DNA of 44,159 nt from Scleroderma bovista (GCA_037178675.1 JAYMGJ010000351.1:1-44159), one strand, 5' to 3'. Numbered from the stretch's first letter, positions 33,770 to 43,584 are shown. Numbers and translations are program-made. The notes: generated from the letters alone by a model not told the origin.

Positions 33770-34390
33770 AAAAAACCGGAGCGGAAGCAGAAACGGGGAA
33801 CTAGGATTACAGGGACGATGGAGCAGATGCAGGGACAAGTAGGTAAAGGGAACTAGGTCGGAAGAGGACAAGTAAGGGTTGGAGGTGGACTTAACTAATG
33901 TTAAGTCCGGAGCGATGTCCAGGACCGGAGGAAGCGGGACCAGAGGAAGTGCAAGAGCGGAGGGAGTGCACAGGTGGAGGAAGGGCAGAGTAGCCGGAGG
34001 AAGGTCTGGAGTTGGACATGGAAATGTCCAAGGCCATTGGTTGACCTATCAGAGGGAGTGGAGCGGAACAGGAGCAGACCTGAGCCGGAGTTGGATGTAC
34101 CAGCCGGAGTTGGGCTAGGTCGCAGACCAGACAAAGGGAGTGGCCGGACTGAAACCGGAGTAGCGACTAATGGTAGGTACAGGTCCGACATGGAGGAGTT
34201 AGACCGTGGATCTGTCTAGAGGAAGACAGGGGTTAGTCTTGAGGTGGAGATGGACGTAGTGACCGGAGTTGAGCTGGAGTGCAGCTATGGGGCTGGAGAT
34301 GGCCGGACTAGATCCGGAGTTGCGTCTATGCCTAAGGAGTGGTCAGGCGGGCCAGGGTTAGACCGGAGTTGCGACTGGGAAACGTATGGA
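33770..34390 (-). repeat. Degenerate LTR-like block rich in CCGGAGTTG
   Basis: Contains many CCGGAGTTG/CCGGAGTAG motifs. The segment from about 34259 (gaccggagttgagct...ggggctggagatggccgg...gatccggagttg) matches the U3 order of the chromovirus LTRs in minus orientation. Ends and target duplication are not recognisable. Probably an old copy or rearranged U3. Confidence 0.45.
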
Positions 34391-34712
34391 TATGACAGAT
34401 ACCAAGCAGGGCTTGATCTGATTTCGTCCCAGCAGCTTCCTCGCGCCTCTACCCCCACCAATGTGGACTCAACCTTGACTACCAAAGGAAAGGCAACGCT
34501 CAAACGACTTCGCCACCACTTCCAAAATGTTTTTTCCAAGGTATGTCGGTGCCGTAAATGCAATCTCTATCGGTTTGATGAACAGGGAGCACCACAGCAA
34601 GATGAGCCGAATGACCCTGTTCCAGGACAAACAGAAGCACTGCCTGTGCAGTCTGCCCATGGTCCTCTCATAACAAGTCCTACTCTCAATCCATTCCAGG
34701 GAAAGGGGTTGT
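34391..34712. other. Unassigned sequence before element C
   Basis: A plus-strand open frame runs through here (about 34244-34882, into the LTR) and reads KGKATLKRLRHHFQNVFSKV and CRCRKCNLYRFDEQG. It has no start of its own and no recognised family. It may be a fragment of a host exon. Confidence 0.3.
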
Positions 34713-34969
34713 TGTCACGACCATGTCCACTTCCGGTCGCTCTCCCGGTTACTCTGGCTTCATCGCAGCTATACAGCTCGATCCCGGCCCTTGCGCTTCA
34801 TCCCCGGTTCCGGACTACGCTTGCGCACATAGTATCTATTAAGTCCGTACTTGACCCTATCCGTTTCTCCAATCCGGTTTAGTTCCACTTACCGCATTGT
34901 TCCTGCACCCGTTCCATCGCCCCTGTATACTTCCAGATCCCCATGTCTGCTTCAAGCCTGGCTCCCCAT

Positions 34970-35047
34970 TTATTTTCCTCCCCATTTATTTTCCTGTCCC
35001 TGTTTATTTTCCTGTCCCCGTTTATTTTCCTGTCTCCGTTTATTTTA
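34970..35047 (+). repeat. Short tandem repeat in LTR U3
   Basis: Five tandem units of about 15-18 bp built on TTTATTTTCCTGTCCC. The solo LTR at 25542 has a related but less regular set of TTATTTT-CCGGACCTGA units in the same place, so the repeat arose from a family-wide motif and expanded here. Confidence 0.75.
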
Positions 35048-35135
35048 CCGACCTATTCCTTTCACTCTCATTCCCTTGTTCCGGCTTTTGGTTGCTTACT
35101 TGTCACCGTATATACTCAGGTTACTTCCGTCTCCA

Positions 35136-35178
35136 TATATAAAGTACTGTACTCAGTCTTGTATCTTCAGTCTGAAAT
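35136..35178 (+). promoter_or_regulatory. TATA box and inferred transcription start of element C
   Basis: TATATAAA at 35136-35143. The motif AGTCTGAAAT starts 33 nt downstream, the same spacing as in the LTRs at 5991-6602, 25542-26170 and 41572-42204. The transcript 5' end is inferred to lie at or just before this motif. Confidence 0.65.
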
Positions 35179-35390
35179 CAACTAAGTCACCCACTCCATA
35201 TCTCTCGTCCCTGCTCTCTTGACCGGAATCCATGCAAGGGGTCAATGCTTGACTTCTGTCGTTGTACCCAATCGGTCTATCCTGCCCCCTGAGCAATACC
35301 TGGCCTAGGCCAATCTCTGCCCCTCCCTTGTTCAAGACCTTAACCGGATTTCGTCCAGACTTTGTCCGGAGTGGACCCAGATTTGACAGT

Positions 35391-35400
35391 ATTTCAGACT
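35391..35400 (+). other. Self-priming primer-binding site, element C
   Basis: ATTTCAGACT, two bases after the LTR end, is the perfect reverse complement of AGTCTGAAAT at 35169-35178. No tRNA-complementary TGG site adjoins the LTR. Confidence 0.65.
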
Positions 35401-35460
35401 TGCACCTTGTGTGGGTTCTCAAAACATTACTAGTACGCCCTCTTAGAAAAAACCCCTATT

Positions 35461-36901
35461 ATGACCATGACTACCCGTGCTCGCGCTCGTACTGAGGCAG
35501 CACTTGCTGAAGAAGCAGGAGCAGTCGACAATCTTCGTCTCTCTGCCGCTCAACAGGCTATGTCTAGTCGTAGGCAACCTCCGGTTTCGGTAAGCCAGTT
35601 TCAGAGCTTCACAGCTTGCTCCCCCAGACCAGTGTCGTCGACTCCACGTCGCGATGCCGCATCGCAGAGCCTTCATGGCTCTGCAGACCCTGTTCACCAA
35701 GGATCCGTTCCCGGTGATAGGTTCCCCTACCACCTTGACCCCAGCCCCGGATCGTCGCGAGCCCGGCCGTTACCAGTGGTTCGGCCCCGAAGACGATGGT
35801 CCCAGTAATGACCCAGATGACCCCAGCAATGACGGTGATGATGATGACAATGACAAAGAGTTCCTTGACGCTACAGAAGAACTAGATGCTAATCTAGCGG
35901 TCTTCCATAACCTCGCCCTCACTGTCAACTGCCTCTCCCGCTCCTCTTGCCGGACCAATGAGTCCTCTTCTTCACGTGCCAAAGTCCGAGACCCGGACAC
36001 CTTCAATGGCACTGACCCCAAGAAACTCCGGACCTTTCTGGTCCAATGTGAACTTTGTTTTCAAGATCGCGCAAAAGCTTTCCATCTGGACCGCACTAAA
36101 ATAACTTTCACCCAGTCATACCTAAAAGGTATGGCATTAGAGTGGTTCGAACCGGACCTTCTCGAGTCCGCCGATCCAACTAACCGTCCCCGCTGGATGG
36201 ACAACTGGATCGCCTTCGTCGTGGAGCTCCAGTCCACCTTTGGACCGCACAACCCGGTCGCTGATGCGGAGCATCAGCTTGACCTCCTTCAGATGAAGGA
36301 TAGCCACCGTGTCATGTGGTACATTGTCGACTTCAACCAGCTGGCCTCTCAGATCAGGGGCTACGGTGACGGCGCACTCCGACAGTACTTCTACTCCAGT
36401 CTACCCGACTGGATCAAGGACGAGCTTTCCCGGATAGGGAAGCCTTGGACGTTGGATGGTACCCGCGCCCTGGCGCAGGAGATCGACGCGCGCTATTGGG
36501 AGCATAAGGACGAAATCTCCCGGACCTCTAAAAGTCAGTTGTCCACCCCTGCTACCAAGTCCCCCAACTCTGGGGGCAACTCGACTAAATCCGGTCAGGA
36601 GAAATCCAAGACCGGTAGCAACGCCTTGTCCGGTTCCTCCAAACCGGCCAACAAACCTACCACATCCGGTCCCTCTAAACCGGACCTGACCGACAAGCTC
36701 GGGAAGGATGGTAAGCTCACCGCCAATGAGCATAAGCAGGGACTCGACAATAACCTTTGCATGTTTTGCGGGGGTGCTGGCCACTTTGCTGACAAGTGCC
36801 AGAAGAAGTCGAAAAAAGCCAAAGCTCGTGCTGCGGCAGCCTCTGAGTCCGCGAAATCGGACTCAAACTCAGGTGCTACTCCCGAGTCAAAAAAAGAGTA
36901 A
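35461..36901 (+). pseudogene. gag of element C (frameshifted near 35740)
   Basis: The start MTMTTRARARTEAALAEEAG at 35461 corresponds to the gag start in element A. A one-base insertion near 35740, relative to element A, moves the frame. From there the frame entered at 35654 is open to the TAA at 36899. It contains the capsid region (FLVQCELCFQDRAKAF, SYLKGMALEWFEPDLL) and a CCHC knuckle (CMFCGGAGHFADKC), then a Lys/Ala/Ser-rich tail. About 480 residues if the frame were intact. Gag forms the particle in which reverse transcription occurs. Confidence 0.88.
36889..36895 (+). other. -1 slippery heptamer A-AAA-AAA, element C
   Basis: TCA-AAA-AAA-GAG-TAA in gag phase. Slipping back one base leads into AGA-GTA-AGC..., which stays open into the protease. 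The phase and distance to the gag stop are the same as in element A. Confidence 0.65.
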
Positions 36902-39900
36902 GCAGTTCCCGGACCTCCGCACCACCGGTGAGCTGCGTTGACTCAGGTAGTGCGCCTACGGAGGCTCGCCTCAACGCATCCGCTCTTTCAGATCTGAATT
37001 CCCTTACTCCATCTGTTTCTTTATTAGCTTACGATTTATCGAAAATCCGCGCGCTCGTGGACTCTGGTTCCACTCACTGCTTTGTAGATTTACAGTACGC
37101 GCACAAAAACAAATTTGTCACATATTCCGTACCCCCAATTGTACTCCGGCTCTTCGATGGTACATCCAACTTTACGATTACCCAAGCAGTTGATTTATAA
37201 ATCCTGTTCCCTGCATCCAGTGATGTCACCCCTATGATATTTTATCTCACTCTGCTTGATTCAGAATGCAAACTAGTCCTTGGACACAACTGGCTCACCC
37301 GCTTCAATCCGTTGATTGACTGGGTATTGGGCAGTATCAAATTCCGGACTACTGCAGGACGTCTGCTTGCGCCCCCGTTGACTCTGTCTCCGGTCCAGCC
37401 TGGAAAACTTGAACCTGGTCTCTCTGACCGGACTACCCCTGGCTTCACGCCATCTGTCGACATACCGGCTTGTGCCCCTCCTCACATCTCTCTGGTCAAT
37501 GCTGTCGTGTTCAATCGCACATGTAAGTTAGAGGGATCCGTCCGGTTCCTACTTCAGCTTCTCCCTTCGGAAGAAGCAAAAGCCCGGTCTTCGTCTGGTT
37601 CATCCTCTTCAGAATTTACTAGCGTCCCTCTGGAGTACCGCGACTATGCAGACGTCTTCAGTAAAGCAAAAGCCTCTGAGCTCCCACCCCATCGCGACTA
37701 TGACCTGAAGATTGATCTTGAAGAAGGAGCATCTCCACCCCTGGGAACACTCTACTCGTTGTCTCCGGTCGAGCTTTCCGCTCTCCGGACTTTCATCGAC
37801 GAAAACCTCGCTACAGGTTTCATACGACCTACTGCCTCTTCCCACGCTGCTCCGGTCCTCTTCGTAAAAAAGAAGGACGGCTCCCTTCGACTCTGTGTCG
37901 ACTTCCGGGGCCTCAACAAAGTCAGTAAGAAGGATCGCTACCCGCTCCCTCTCATCTCCGACCTCCTGGATTCTCCCAGCCGTGCTACGATCTACTCTAA
38001 GATCGACCTCCGGCACGCATATCACCTAGTCCGGATTGCTCCAGGCGACGAGTGGAAGACTGCCTTCTGCACACGATATGGATCCTATGAATGGTTGGTA
38101 ATGCCTTTCGGCCTGACCAATGCCCCTGCAGCTTTCCAGCGGTTTGTTAATACTATATTCACCGACATGCTCGACGTCTGTGTCGTCGTCTATCTTGACG
38201 ACATTCTCATCTACTCCGAGGACATGGACTCGCACCACAAACATGTCCGGGAGGTTCTCCGACGTCTCTGGTTGCATAAGCTGTTTGCCAAACCGGAGAA
38301 ATGCGAGTTCCACTCGGACTCGGTTGAATATCTTGGATATCGCCTCTCCCCTGATGGTTTGACCATGTCCCCGGATAAGATCACTATGATCTGCGATTGG
38401 CCTGAGCCTCGAAAGGTAAAGGACATCCAGTCCTTCCTCGGATTCGCGAACTTTTACCGCCGGTTTATTTTTAACTACTCCGACATTGTAGTACCCCTGA
38501 CCCGGCTCACCCGGAAGGACGCCCCTTGGAATTTTTCTGAGGAGTGCCGTCGCTCCTTTAACATGCTCAAGTGGGCCTTCACCACTGTGCCAGTCCTCAC
38601 ACATTTCGTTCCAGACTCTCCAATTACCATGGAGACCGATGCTTCCGACTATGCTGTCGCCGGTATACTCTCCATTACCTGCACCGATGGTGAACTATGT
38701 CCGGTCGCATTCTACTCCTGGACCTTAACAGCCCTGGAGCTGAACTATGACATGCACGACAAGGAACTGCTGGCGATCTTTGAGGCATTCCGGTCGTGGT
38801 GCCACTATCTGGAGGGCTCTGCTACTCTGGTCGACGTTGTCACCGACCACAAAAACCTGGAATACTTTTCCACATCAAAAGTTCTTACACGCCGGCAAGC
38901 CCGGTGGTCGGAATTCTTGTCCCAGTTCCACTTAGTTATTCGTTTTCGCCCCAGTAAGCTCGGTGCTAAGCCGGACACCCTGACTCGACAATGGGACGTC
39001 TACCCCAAGGAGGGGGATAGCAGCTATGCCCGGGTTAACCCCCACAATCTCCGGCCGGTGTTCACCCAAGAGCAACTAGCTCACTCCCTTCACGCTACGT
39101 ACCTAGAGCTCCCTATCCTAAGGGCAGTTGACATCATGGACGTCGAGACCCTTCACTCAGACATCCTATCCGCCCTCCCCACTGACCCTATTGCCCAAGC
39201 TCACCTCTCTGATACTGCCGAGTCGCGGTGGTCAGTAGATGAGTCCGGTCTCCTCTGGCTCCATGGTCGCATCTACGTACCAGACTCAAAGGACCTTCAC
39301 CTCAGAGTTCTCCGGTATAAGCACGACCACCCCACCTCTGGGCACTTTGGACAGAATCGCACCCTGGAGCTCATCTGTCGCGACTATGCCTGGCCAGGCC
39401 TCCGGTCGTTTGTTACAAACTATGTCCGGACCTGCACGACCTGTGCCTGAGCTAAAGCACCGCACCATCGTCCCTATGGGTTGCTTAAACAGCTCCCCAT
39501 CCCGGAGAAGCTCTGGAATTCCATCTCCATGGATTTTATAGAGCAACTCCCCGCATCTTCCGGCTTCACAGCCATCCTAGTTGTCGTAGACTGGCTCTCA
39601 AAGCAATCCATCTTCATTCCAACTCACGATACCATCACCAGCCCGGAACTCGCGAAACTATTCCTACTCCACATGTTCTCCAAACACGGAGTCCCCGCCC
39701 ATGTCACCTCTGACCGAGGTACTGAGTTCGTATCCCACTTCTTCCGGTCACTTGGAAAGGCACTCGACATGCGCCTACACTTCACTTCCGGCTATCACCT
39801 GGAAGGCGATGGCCAAACCGAGCGATCCAACCAAACACTCGAACAGTACCTCCGGTGTTACTGCAATTACCAGCAGGACAACTGGGCAGATCTCTTACCG

Positions 39901-40883
39901 CTGTAGGGGGGGGTTGGGTGTTGCTGCTGCCTCAGGTGAGGCACGCTCGACCCAGGGGCTTCTGGAGGTCTGGCAGAGCTCCCAGGGACTGGGGAAACTA
40001 GAGGAAGTAGGGAGAGTAGAGGTGTTCAGTCACTCCAGGACTGAGATCAAACATATACAGAGGAAAGAGGGAAGTTGCTTAGTAAGCTAAGTACAAGCCT
40101 ACATAGCTAAGGTAAGAGTCCAGTATCAGTACTACCAATTCTACACCTAGAGACAGGACTGTCTCTACACCGCTTGCAGAGTTCGCGTACAATAATGCAC
40201 CTAGTGCAACTACTGGAGTTTCTCCCTTCTTCGCAAATAAAGGTTATCACCCTAATATCTCAGTACACCCGGAACGTGATATGACCTCCACCCAGGCCCG
40301 CGAATATGCAGTTGACCTAGACTCACTGCACAGTTACCTCCGTGAAGAGATGGCCAATGCTCAGATCTGCTATCAAGGTCCGGCAGATGCCAAGCGTACT
40401 CCGGCACCAGACTTCAAGGTTGGCGACCAAGCATATGTAAAAGCAAAATATTTCCGTTCCACACGACCATCCAAAAAACTATCAGAAAAGAATCTAGGGC
40501 CATATATGATTATAGCCCAAGTGGGTTCACTCTCTTTCACTCTCCGTCTTCCGGATTCCATGCGTGCAGTTCATCCGGTCTTCCACGTCTCACAGCTAGA
40601 ACCAGCCATGCCCAACTCCATCCCCAACCAGACCCAACCACTGCCCCCGCCAGTCGAAGTTGACGGCGAGCCGGAGTTCGAGATCTCCAAGATTCTTGAC
40701 TCCAAGATCAACCGTTGACGCAAAACTTGCAAACTCCTGTACTTGGTCCAGTGGACCGGTTATGAAGGTACTGACGAGGAAACCTCGTGGCTACTCGCCA
40801 CTGAGCTTGGTAACGCAGTAGAACTCCTAGGCAAATATCACTCCCGGTACCCTGACAAAGCCGGCCCTTTGGCCTCTATCTAG
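36896..40883 (+). pseudogene. pro-pol of element C (broken)
   Basis: Protease with intact LVDSGSTHCFVD (DSG at 37060-37068), RT with VVYLDDILIYSEDM (YLDD 38191-38202), RNase H (METDASDYAVAGI), H2C2 finger, DDE integrase (MDFIEQL, TSDRGTEF, GDGQTERSNQ), GPY/F and chromodomain. Lesions: TAA at 37198-37200 (element A has TCA), TGA at 39448-39450 after CTTCA, the 268-bp insertion in the integrase, and TGA at 40716-40718 at the chromodomain start (element A has CGA). The RT-RNase H section of 738 codons (37234-39450) is intact, so this is one of the better preserved copies here. Confidence 0.93.
39902..40169 (-). repeat. 268-bp LTR-like insertion in pol of element C
   Basis: Splits the integrase codons ...LLPL / AEFAYNN..., which are contiguous in element A. 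Ends are TGTAG...CTACA (5-bp inverted, TG..CA). CCGC is repeated on both sides (39898-39901 and 40170-40173), extendable to ACCGCT depending on the boundary chosen. Size, ends and lack of coding capacity fit a solo LTR of a Ty1/copia or TRIM-type element. Orientation was chosen because the minus strand begins TGTAGAGACAG, but it is not certain. Confidence 0.65.
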
Positions 40884-41089
40884 TCCGGTAGTATTCCCGG
40901 TATCTCTTTCTCGTGTCCGAAAACTGTTTCTCGCTATTCTGTTTGTCTCCCGCCCTGTCTCTTGTTCCCTTCTCTCAGTTCACTGTCTTGCTCGCTCTGT
41001 TTCGTTTCCTAGACACTTTTCTTTTATAAACATTTAAAATTAAAAGTACACTAAAAGTTTACAGTAAAAGAAAATTGTCTGGACCGGAC

Positions 41090-41571
41090 TCATGCGTCCT
41101 CCAAGGCATGCGCCTTGTTGTCCTCGCGAAGCCTGGTCACTTCCCCTTCGACCTCCTCCTGGTTGACCTCCTCTCCGTCTGTTGACTCCACTCCGGCATC
41201 TCCGGTCTCCTCGAATCCGAACAGGGCACACTCATCCACAAGTGTGCCCAGCGACTGTCCGGATGCAGAAACCGCCGCCGCCATGTACCACTGCGCCGAT
41301 GCGAGGTTCTCTACTGCCTCGATCAGTCGGTCCATACGCTCGATGAGCATGGACCCGGACCCGGATGGACCTGCGACGATCTCCACATCGCTGTCGATCT
41401 TGGCGACCAACTTCTTGGCGCGTTTCTTCTTCTTGCCGGCTCTGGGAGACGTCGCTGCCACCTTCCCCTTCCCCGACCCGGACCCGCTCCCTTCTACCTC
41501 CGGCCACTCGCACTTCTCCTTCATCAACACGCAGCGTATGCATGTGCGCTGTCGGGGGTTTTCGGCATCCC
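41090..41571 (-). pseudogene. Antisense zinc-cluster/coiled-coil gene of element C (cut by element D)
   Basis: Minus-strand frame ending at the stop at 41090. It retains the second zinc half (CIRC-x6-C ending in KCEWPEV), a lysine-rich run (AGKKKKRAKKLVAK), the IVAGPSG motif, a coiled coil (IERMDRLIEAVENLA) and an acidic tail. The first zinc half and exon 1 are separated from it by the LTR of element D at 41572. The residues clearly differ from copies A and D, yet the order of parts is the same. That indicates an old, inherited component of the element family rather than a chance frame. Codons further upstream come from the LTR. Confidence 0.75.
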
Positions 41572-42204
41572 TGTCAAGTCCGGGTCTACTCCGGTAGGGG
41601 GTCCGGTCAAGTCCGGACGAAAGCGGACAAAGGAGGAGGGCAGATGATGGACAAGAGATTAGTCCGGCCGGAGTTGGTGACCGATTGGGTTCAACGACTA
41701 AGGACAACGAGCGTTGACCCCTTGCGTAGGTTCCGGTCAAGGGAAGGAGACGGAGACGGAGATGGACGAGAACAGGAGTAGTGACTTATGTTGATTTCAG
41801 ACTGAGGTCTACAAGGTAAACTAGAGGGTACTTATACTAAGTAGAAACTAGGGTTGAGTACATACGGTGACAAGTAAACAACCTAATAGCAGACAAGGGA
41901 TGACCGGAGTTAGGACTAGGTCAGGTCCGGTGAAAATAAAGTCAGGTCCGGGTAAAATAAATCAGGTCCGGTGAAAATGCTACAAGGTATAGGATATATC
42001 GAGTTCATGGAGAACTCACGTCAAGGCAGGGTAGACGGCGAGGTGTAGTAAGAGCGAATGGAGTATAGACCAAGGGTCGTAGTTAGCAGAAGGTTATCTG
42101 CGCGACCGTGACCGGAGTAACTGAGAACGACCGGAGTTGAGCTATGGGGCTGCAATGCGACCGGAGTAACCGGATAGGATCCGGAGTTGGACATGGTTGT
42201 AACA
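41572..42204 (-). repeat. 3' LTR of element D (633 bp)
   Basis: Minus strand begins TGTTACAACCATGTCC and ends ...GACTTGACA. TATA box (TATAAGTA, 41836-41829) is 33 nt before AGTCTGAAAT (41803-41794). At least seven CCGGAG/CTCCGG motifs lie in it, mostly in U3. Confidence 0.93.
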
Positions 42205-42219
42205 GTATCCCCCTTTTAG
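42205..42219 (-). other. Polypurine tract of element D
   Basis: Minus strand AAAAGGGGGATAC immediately before the LTR start TGTTACAACC. This is the plus-strand DNA primer site for reverse transcription. It shows that the antisense gene lies inside the element, between pol and the tract. Confidence 0.8.
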
Positions 42220-42312
42220 GGGCCGAACCCATGAGGCCCCAACGAGGCTGACGTGTGGTCGCCTAAGACAATGCGGAGTCCGGAGTGAATGTCTGAGTAC
42301 GAATTCTGGATC

Positions 42313-42318
42313 TATAAA
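42313..42318 (+). promoter_or_regulatory. TATA box of the antisense gene
   Basis: TCTATAAAGC, about 52 bp before the ATG at 42365 and about 109 bp from the LTR edge. It gives the antisense gene its own plausible promoter, independent of the gag-pol promoter. Confidence 0.55.
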
Positions 42319-42364
42319 GCTCAGACTGGTTTTGCCTTTACCCCCAATTTACTGCTATCTGAAA

Positions 42365-43421
42365 ATGTCTGCCATTGCCAAGTCCGTCAGCCCCGCCGCC
42401 CCTGCTGCCACTGAGTCCAAGGATTGGACGAAGGCCCCAACACCGGAGTTACAGTCCGGTAGCGAGGACGAGTCTGACGTTCTCGACGCCAAGGGGAAGG
42501 AGTGCCGTCATCGCAAGCAAGTGAAGAGGGAGGAGAAGCAACGCAGGGAAGAGGCGGAGAGACGAGCACGTGAGGAGGCGGAGGCGAGAGCACAAGAGGA
42601 GGCGGAGCGCAGAGCAAGGGAGGAGGCAGAACACCAAGTGCGGGAGCAGGCGGAGAAGGACAGGGTGGAGGTGCAACGGAGGGCTGCAGAGGTCGCCGTG
42701 AGGCAGAGAGCGATGGCGCAGGAGGCGTCGAAGAAGAGGATGAGGGAGGAGCCGGAGGCAGGTCCGAGTGGTGACCGGAGTGAGGAAGTCCGGTAAGTAG
42801 TCTTTATCTTCTTTTATGATTTTTCATTAATTTCCTGGCAGGTGCGTTCATTGTGCCAAGCACAAGGCCAAGTGCAAGCGGGACCCTGAAAAGCCCAAGC
42901 AGCATGCGTGCATGAAGTGCACCGGGCTCAAGGAGCGGTGCGAGTGGCCGGAGGTGGGAGGTCCAGGTCCGGTAGTGGACAAAGGGAAGGGCAAGGCGAA
43001 GGAGAAGGAGGTGGTGACGTCACCGCGAGGAGGCGAGAAGCACAAGAAAAAGAAGACAGCGGCAAAGGTGGTCGACGACAACAACGACATCGTCGAAGTG
43101 CCGGGGCCGTCTGGGAAACGGCCCGGGTTTGATCCCGCGCCGTTCTTGGAACGGCTGGACCGGTTGACCGGAGTGGTGGAGGAGATGACCGGTCAGCTGC
43201 GCCGGGTCGCGGATGCCACCCGTTCGGTGGCCAGAGGGAACGAGCGGCTGACGGCGGGCCTTGAGACTTTTCTCGAGGAGTGCCAGTTTTTTACAGCGCC
43301 TTGGGACGAGGATGAGGAGTCGGAGGACAGCGAGCCGGAGGTCGAGCCGGAGGAGGTCAAACAGGAGGTCCAGGGGCTCCAAGAGGAGCAGGAGAACCCT
43401 GGCAGCGCTGTGCCGGAGTAA
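42365..43421 (+). CDS. Retroelement-carried Zn2Cys6-type zinc-cluster protein (complete copy)
   Basis: Exon 1 is 42365-42792, intron 42793-42841 (gtaagt...ctggcag, 49 bp), exon 2 is 42842-43421; 335 residues. Order: an acidic/Ser-rich N-terminus (MSAIAKSVSPAAP), a long Arg/Glu/Ala coiled coil (about residues 45-130), then C-x2-C-x6-C-x11-C-x2-C-x6-C (CVHCAKHKAKC ... CMKCTGLKERC), formed directly after the splice junction. A Lys-rich putative nuclear signal (KHKKKKTAAK), a PGPSG motif, a second coiled coil (FLERLDRLTGVVEEM) and a Glu-rich acidic tail follow. The cysteine spacing and basic residues between cysteines 2 and 3 fit fungal Zn2Cys6 DNA-binding domains. It is antisense to pol of element D, with copies in elements A and C. 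The role is unproven; transcription control or silencing of the element are candidates. Confidence 0.82.
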
Positions 43422-43584
43422 GTGGTCCAGTCCGGACTTTGTAAATAGAAAGTGTAATTAGTTTGACTTTTTGTTTATAAAGAAAAGTGACCTGAGTTTA
43501 GTGAGTGATATTACAAGATAAAGTGAAACAGAGAGGTGAAACAGAGAGTGAAACAGATAAGAGAGACGGAGAGCGAGAGTACTA

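Larger units (their letters stand above)
34713..35388 (+). repeat. 5' LTR of element C (676 bp)
   Basis: Starts TGTCACGACCATGTCC, ends ...GATTTGACA. It aligns with the other three LTRs but is longer, partly because of a tandem TTTATTTTCCTG repeat (34970-35047). TATA box TATATAAA at 35136-35143; AGTCTGAAAT at 35169-35178. Confidence 0.93.
34713..41571 (+). mobile_element. Ty3/gypsy chromovirus C (interrupted by element D)
   Basis: Plus-strand order: 5' LTR 34713-35388, self-priming leader, gag 35461-36901, -1 frameshift site, pro-pol to 40883, then the antisense zinc-cluster gene (41571-41090). The element is cut at 41571 by element D, so its remaining 3' part and 3' LTR must lie right of the window. 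Pol carries an extra 268-bp LTR-like insertion at 39902-40169. Gag and pol have several stops and a frameshift. Confidence 0.93.

Noticed and set aside
33900..34390. Regularly recurring CCGGAGTTG resembling a repeat-spacer array
   Set aside because: Repeat is only 9 bp, spacing irregular, and the same motif is scattered in the chromovirus LTRs. This is a eukaryotic genome, so CRISPR does not apply.
34897..35222. Phe/Leu/Ser-rich frames with repeated FIFLS
   Set aside because: They translate the TTTATTTTCCTG tandem repeat inside the LTR; not a protein.
41572..42204. Reading this LTR as the 3' LTR of element C
   Set aside because: It is in the opposite orientation to C, and a polypurine tract adjoins it on the right (minus strand), so it belongs to element D.
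42387..42676. Leucine-rich minus-strand frames opposite the antisense gene's first exon
   Set aside because: Mirror image of the Arg/Glu/Ala coiled coil; no start context or family.
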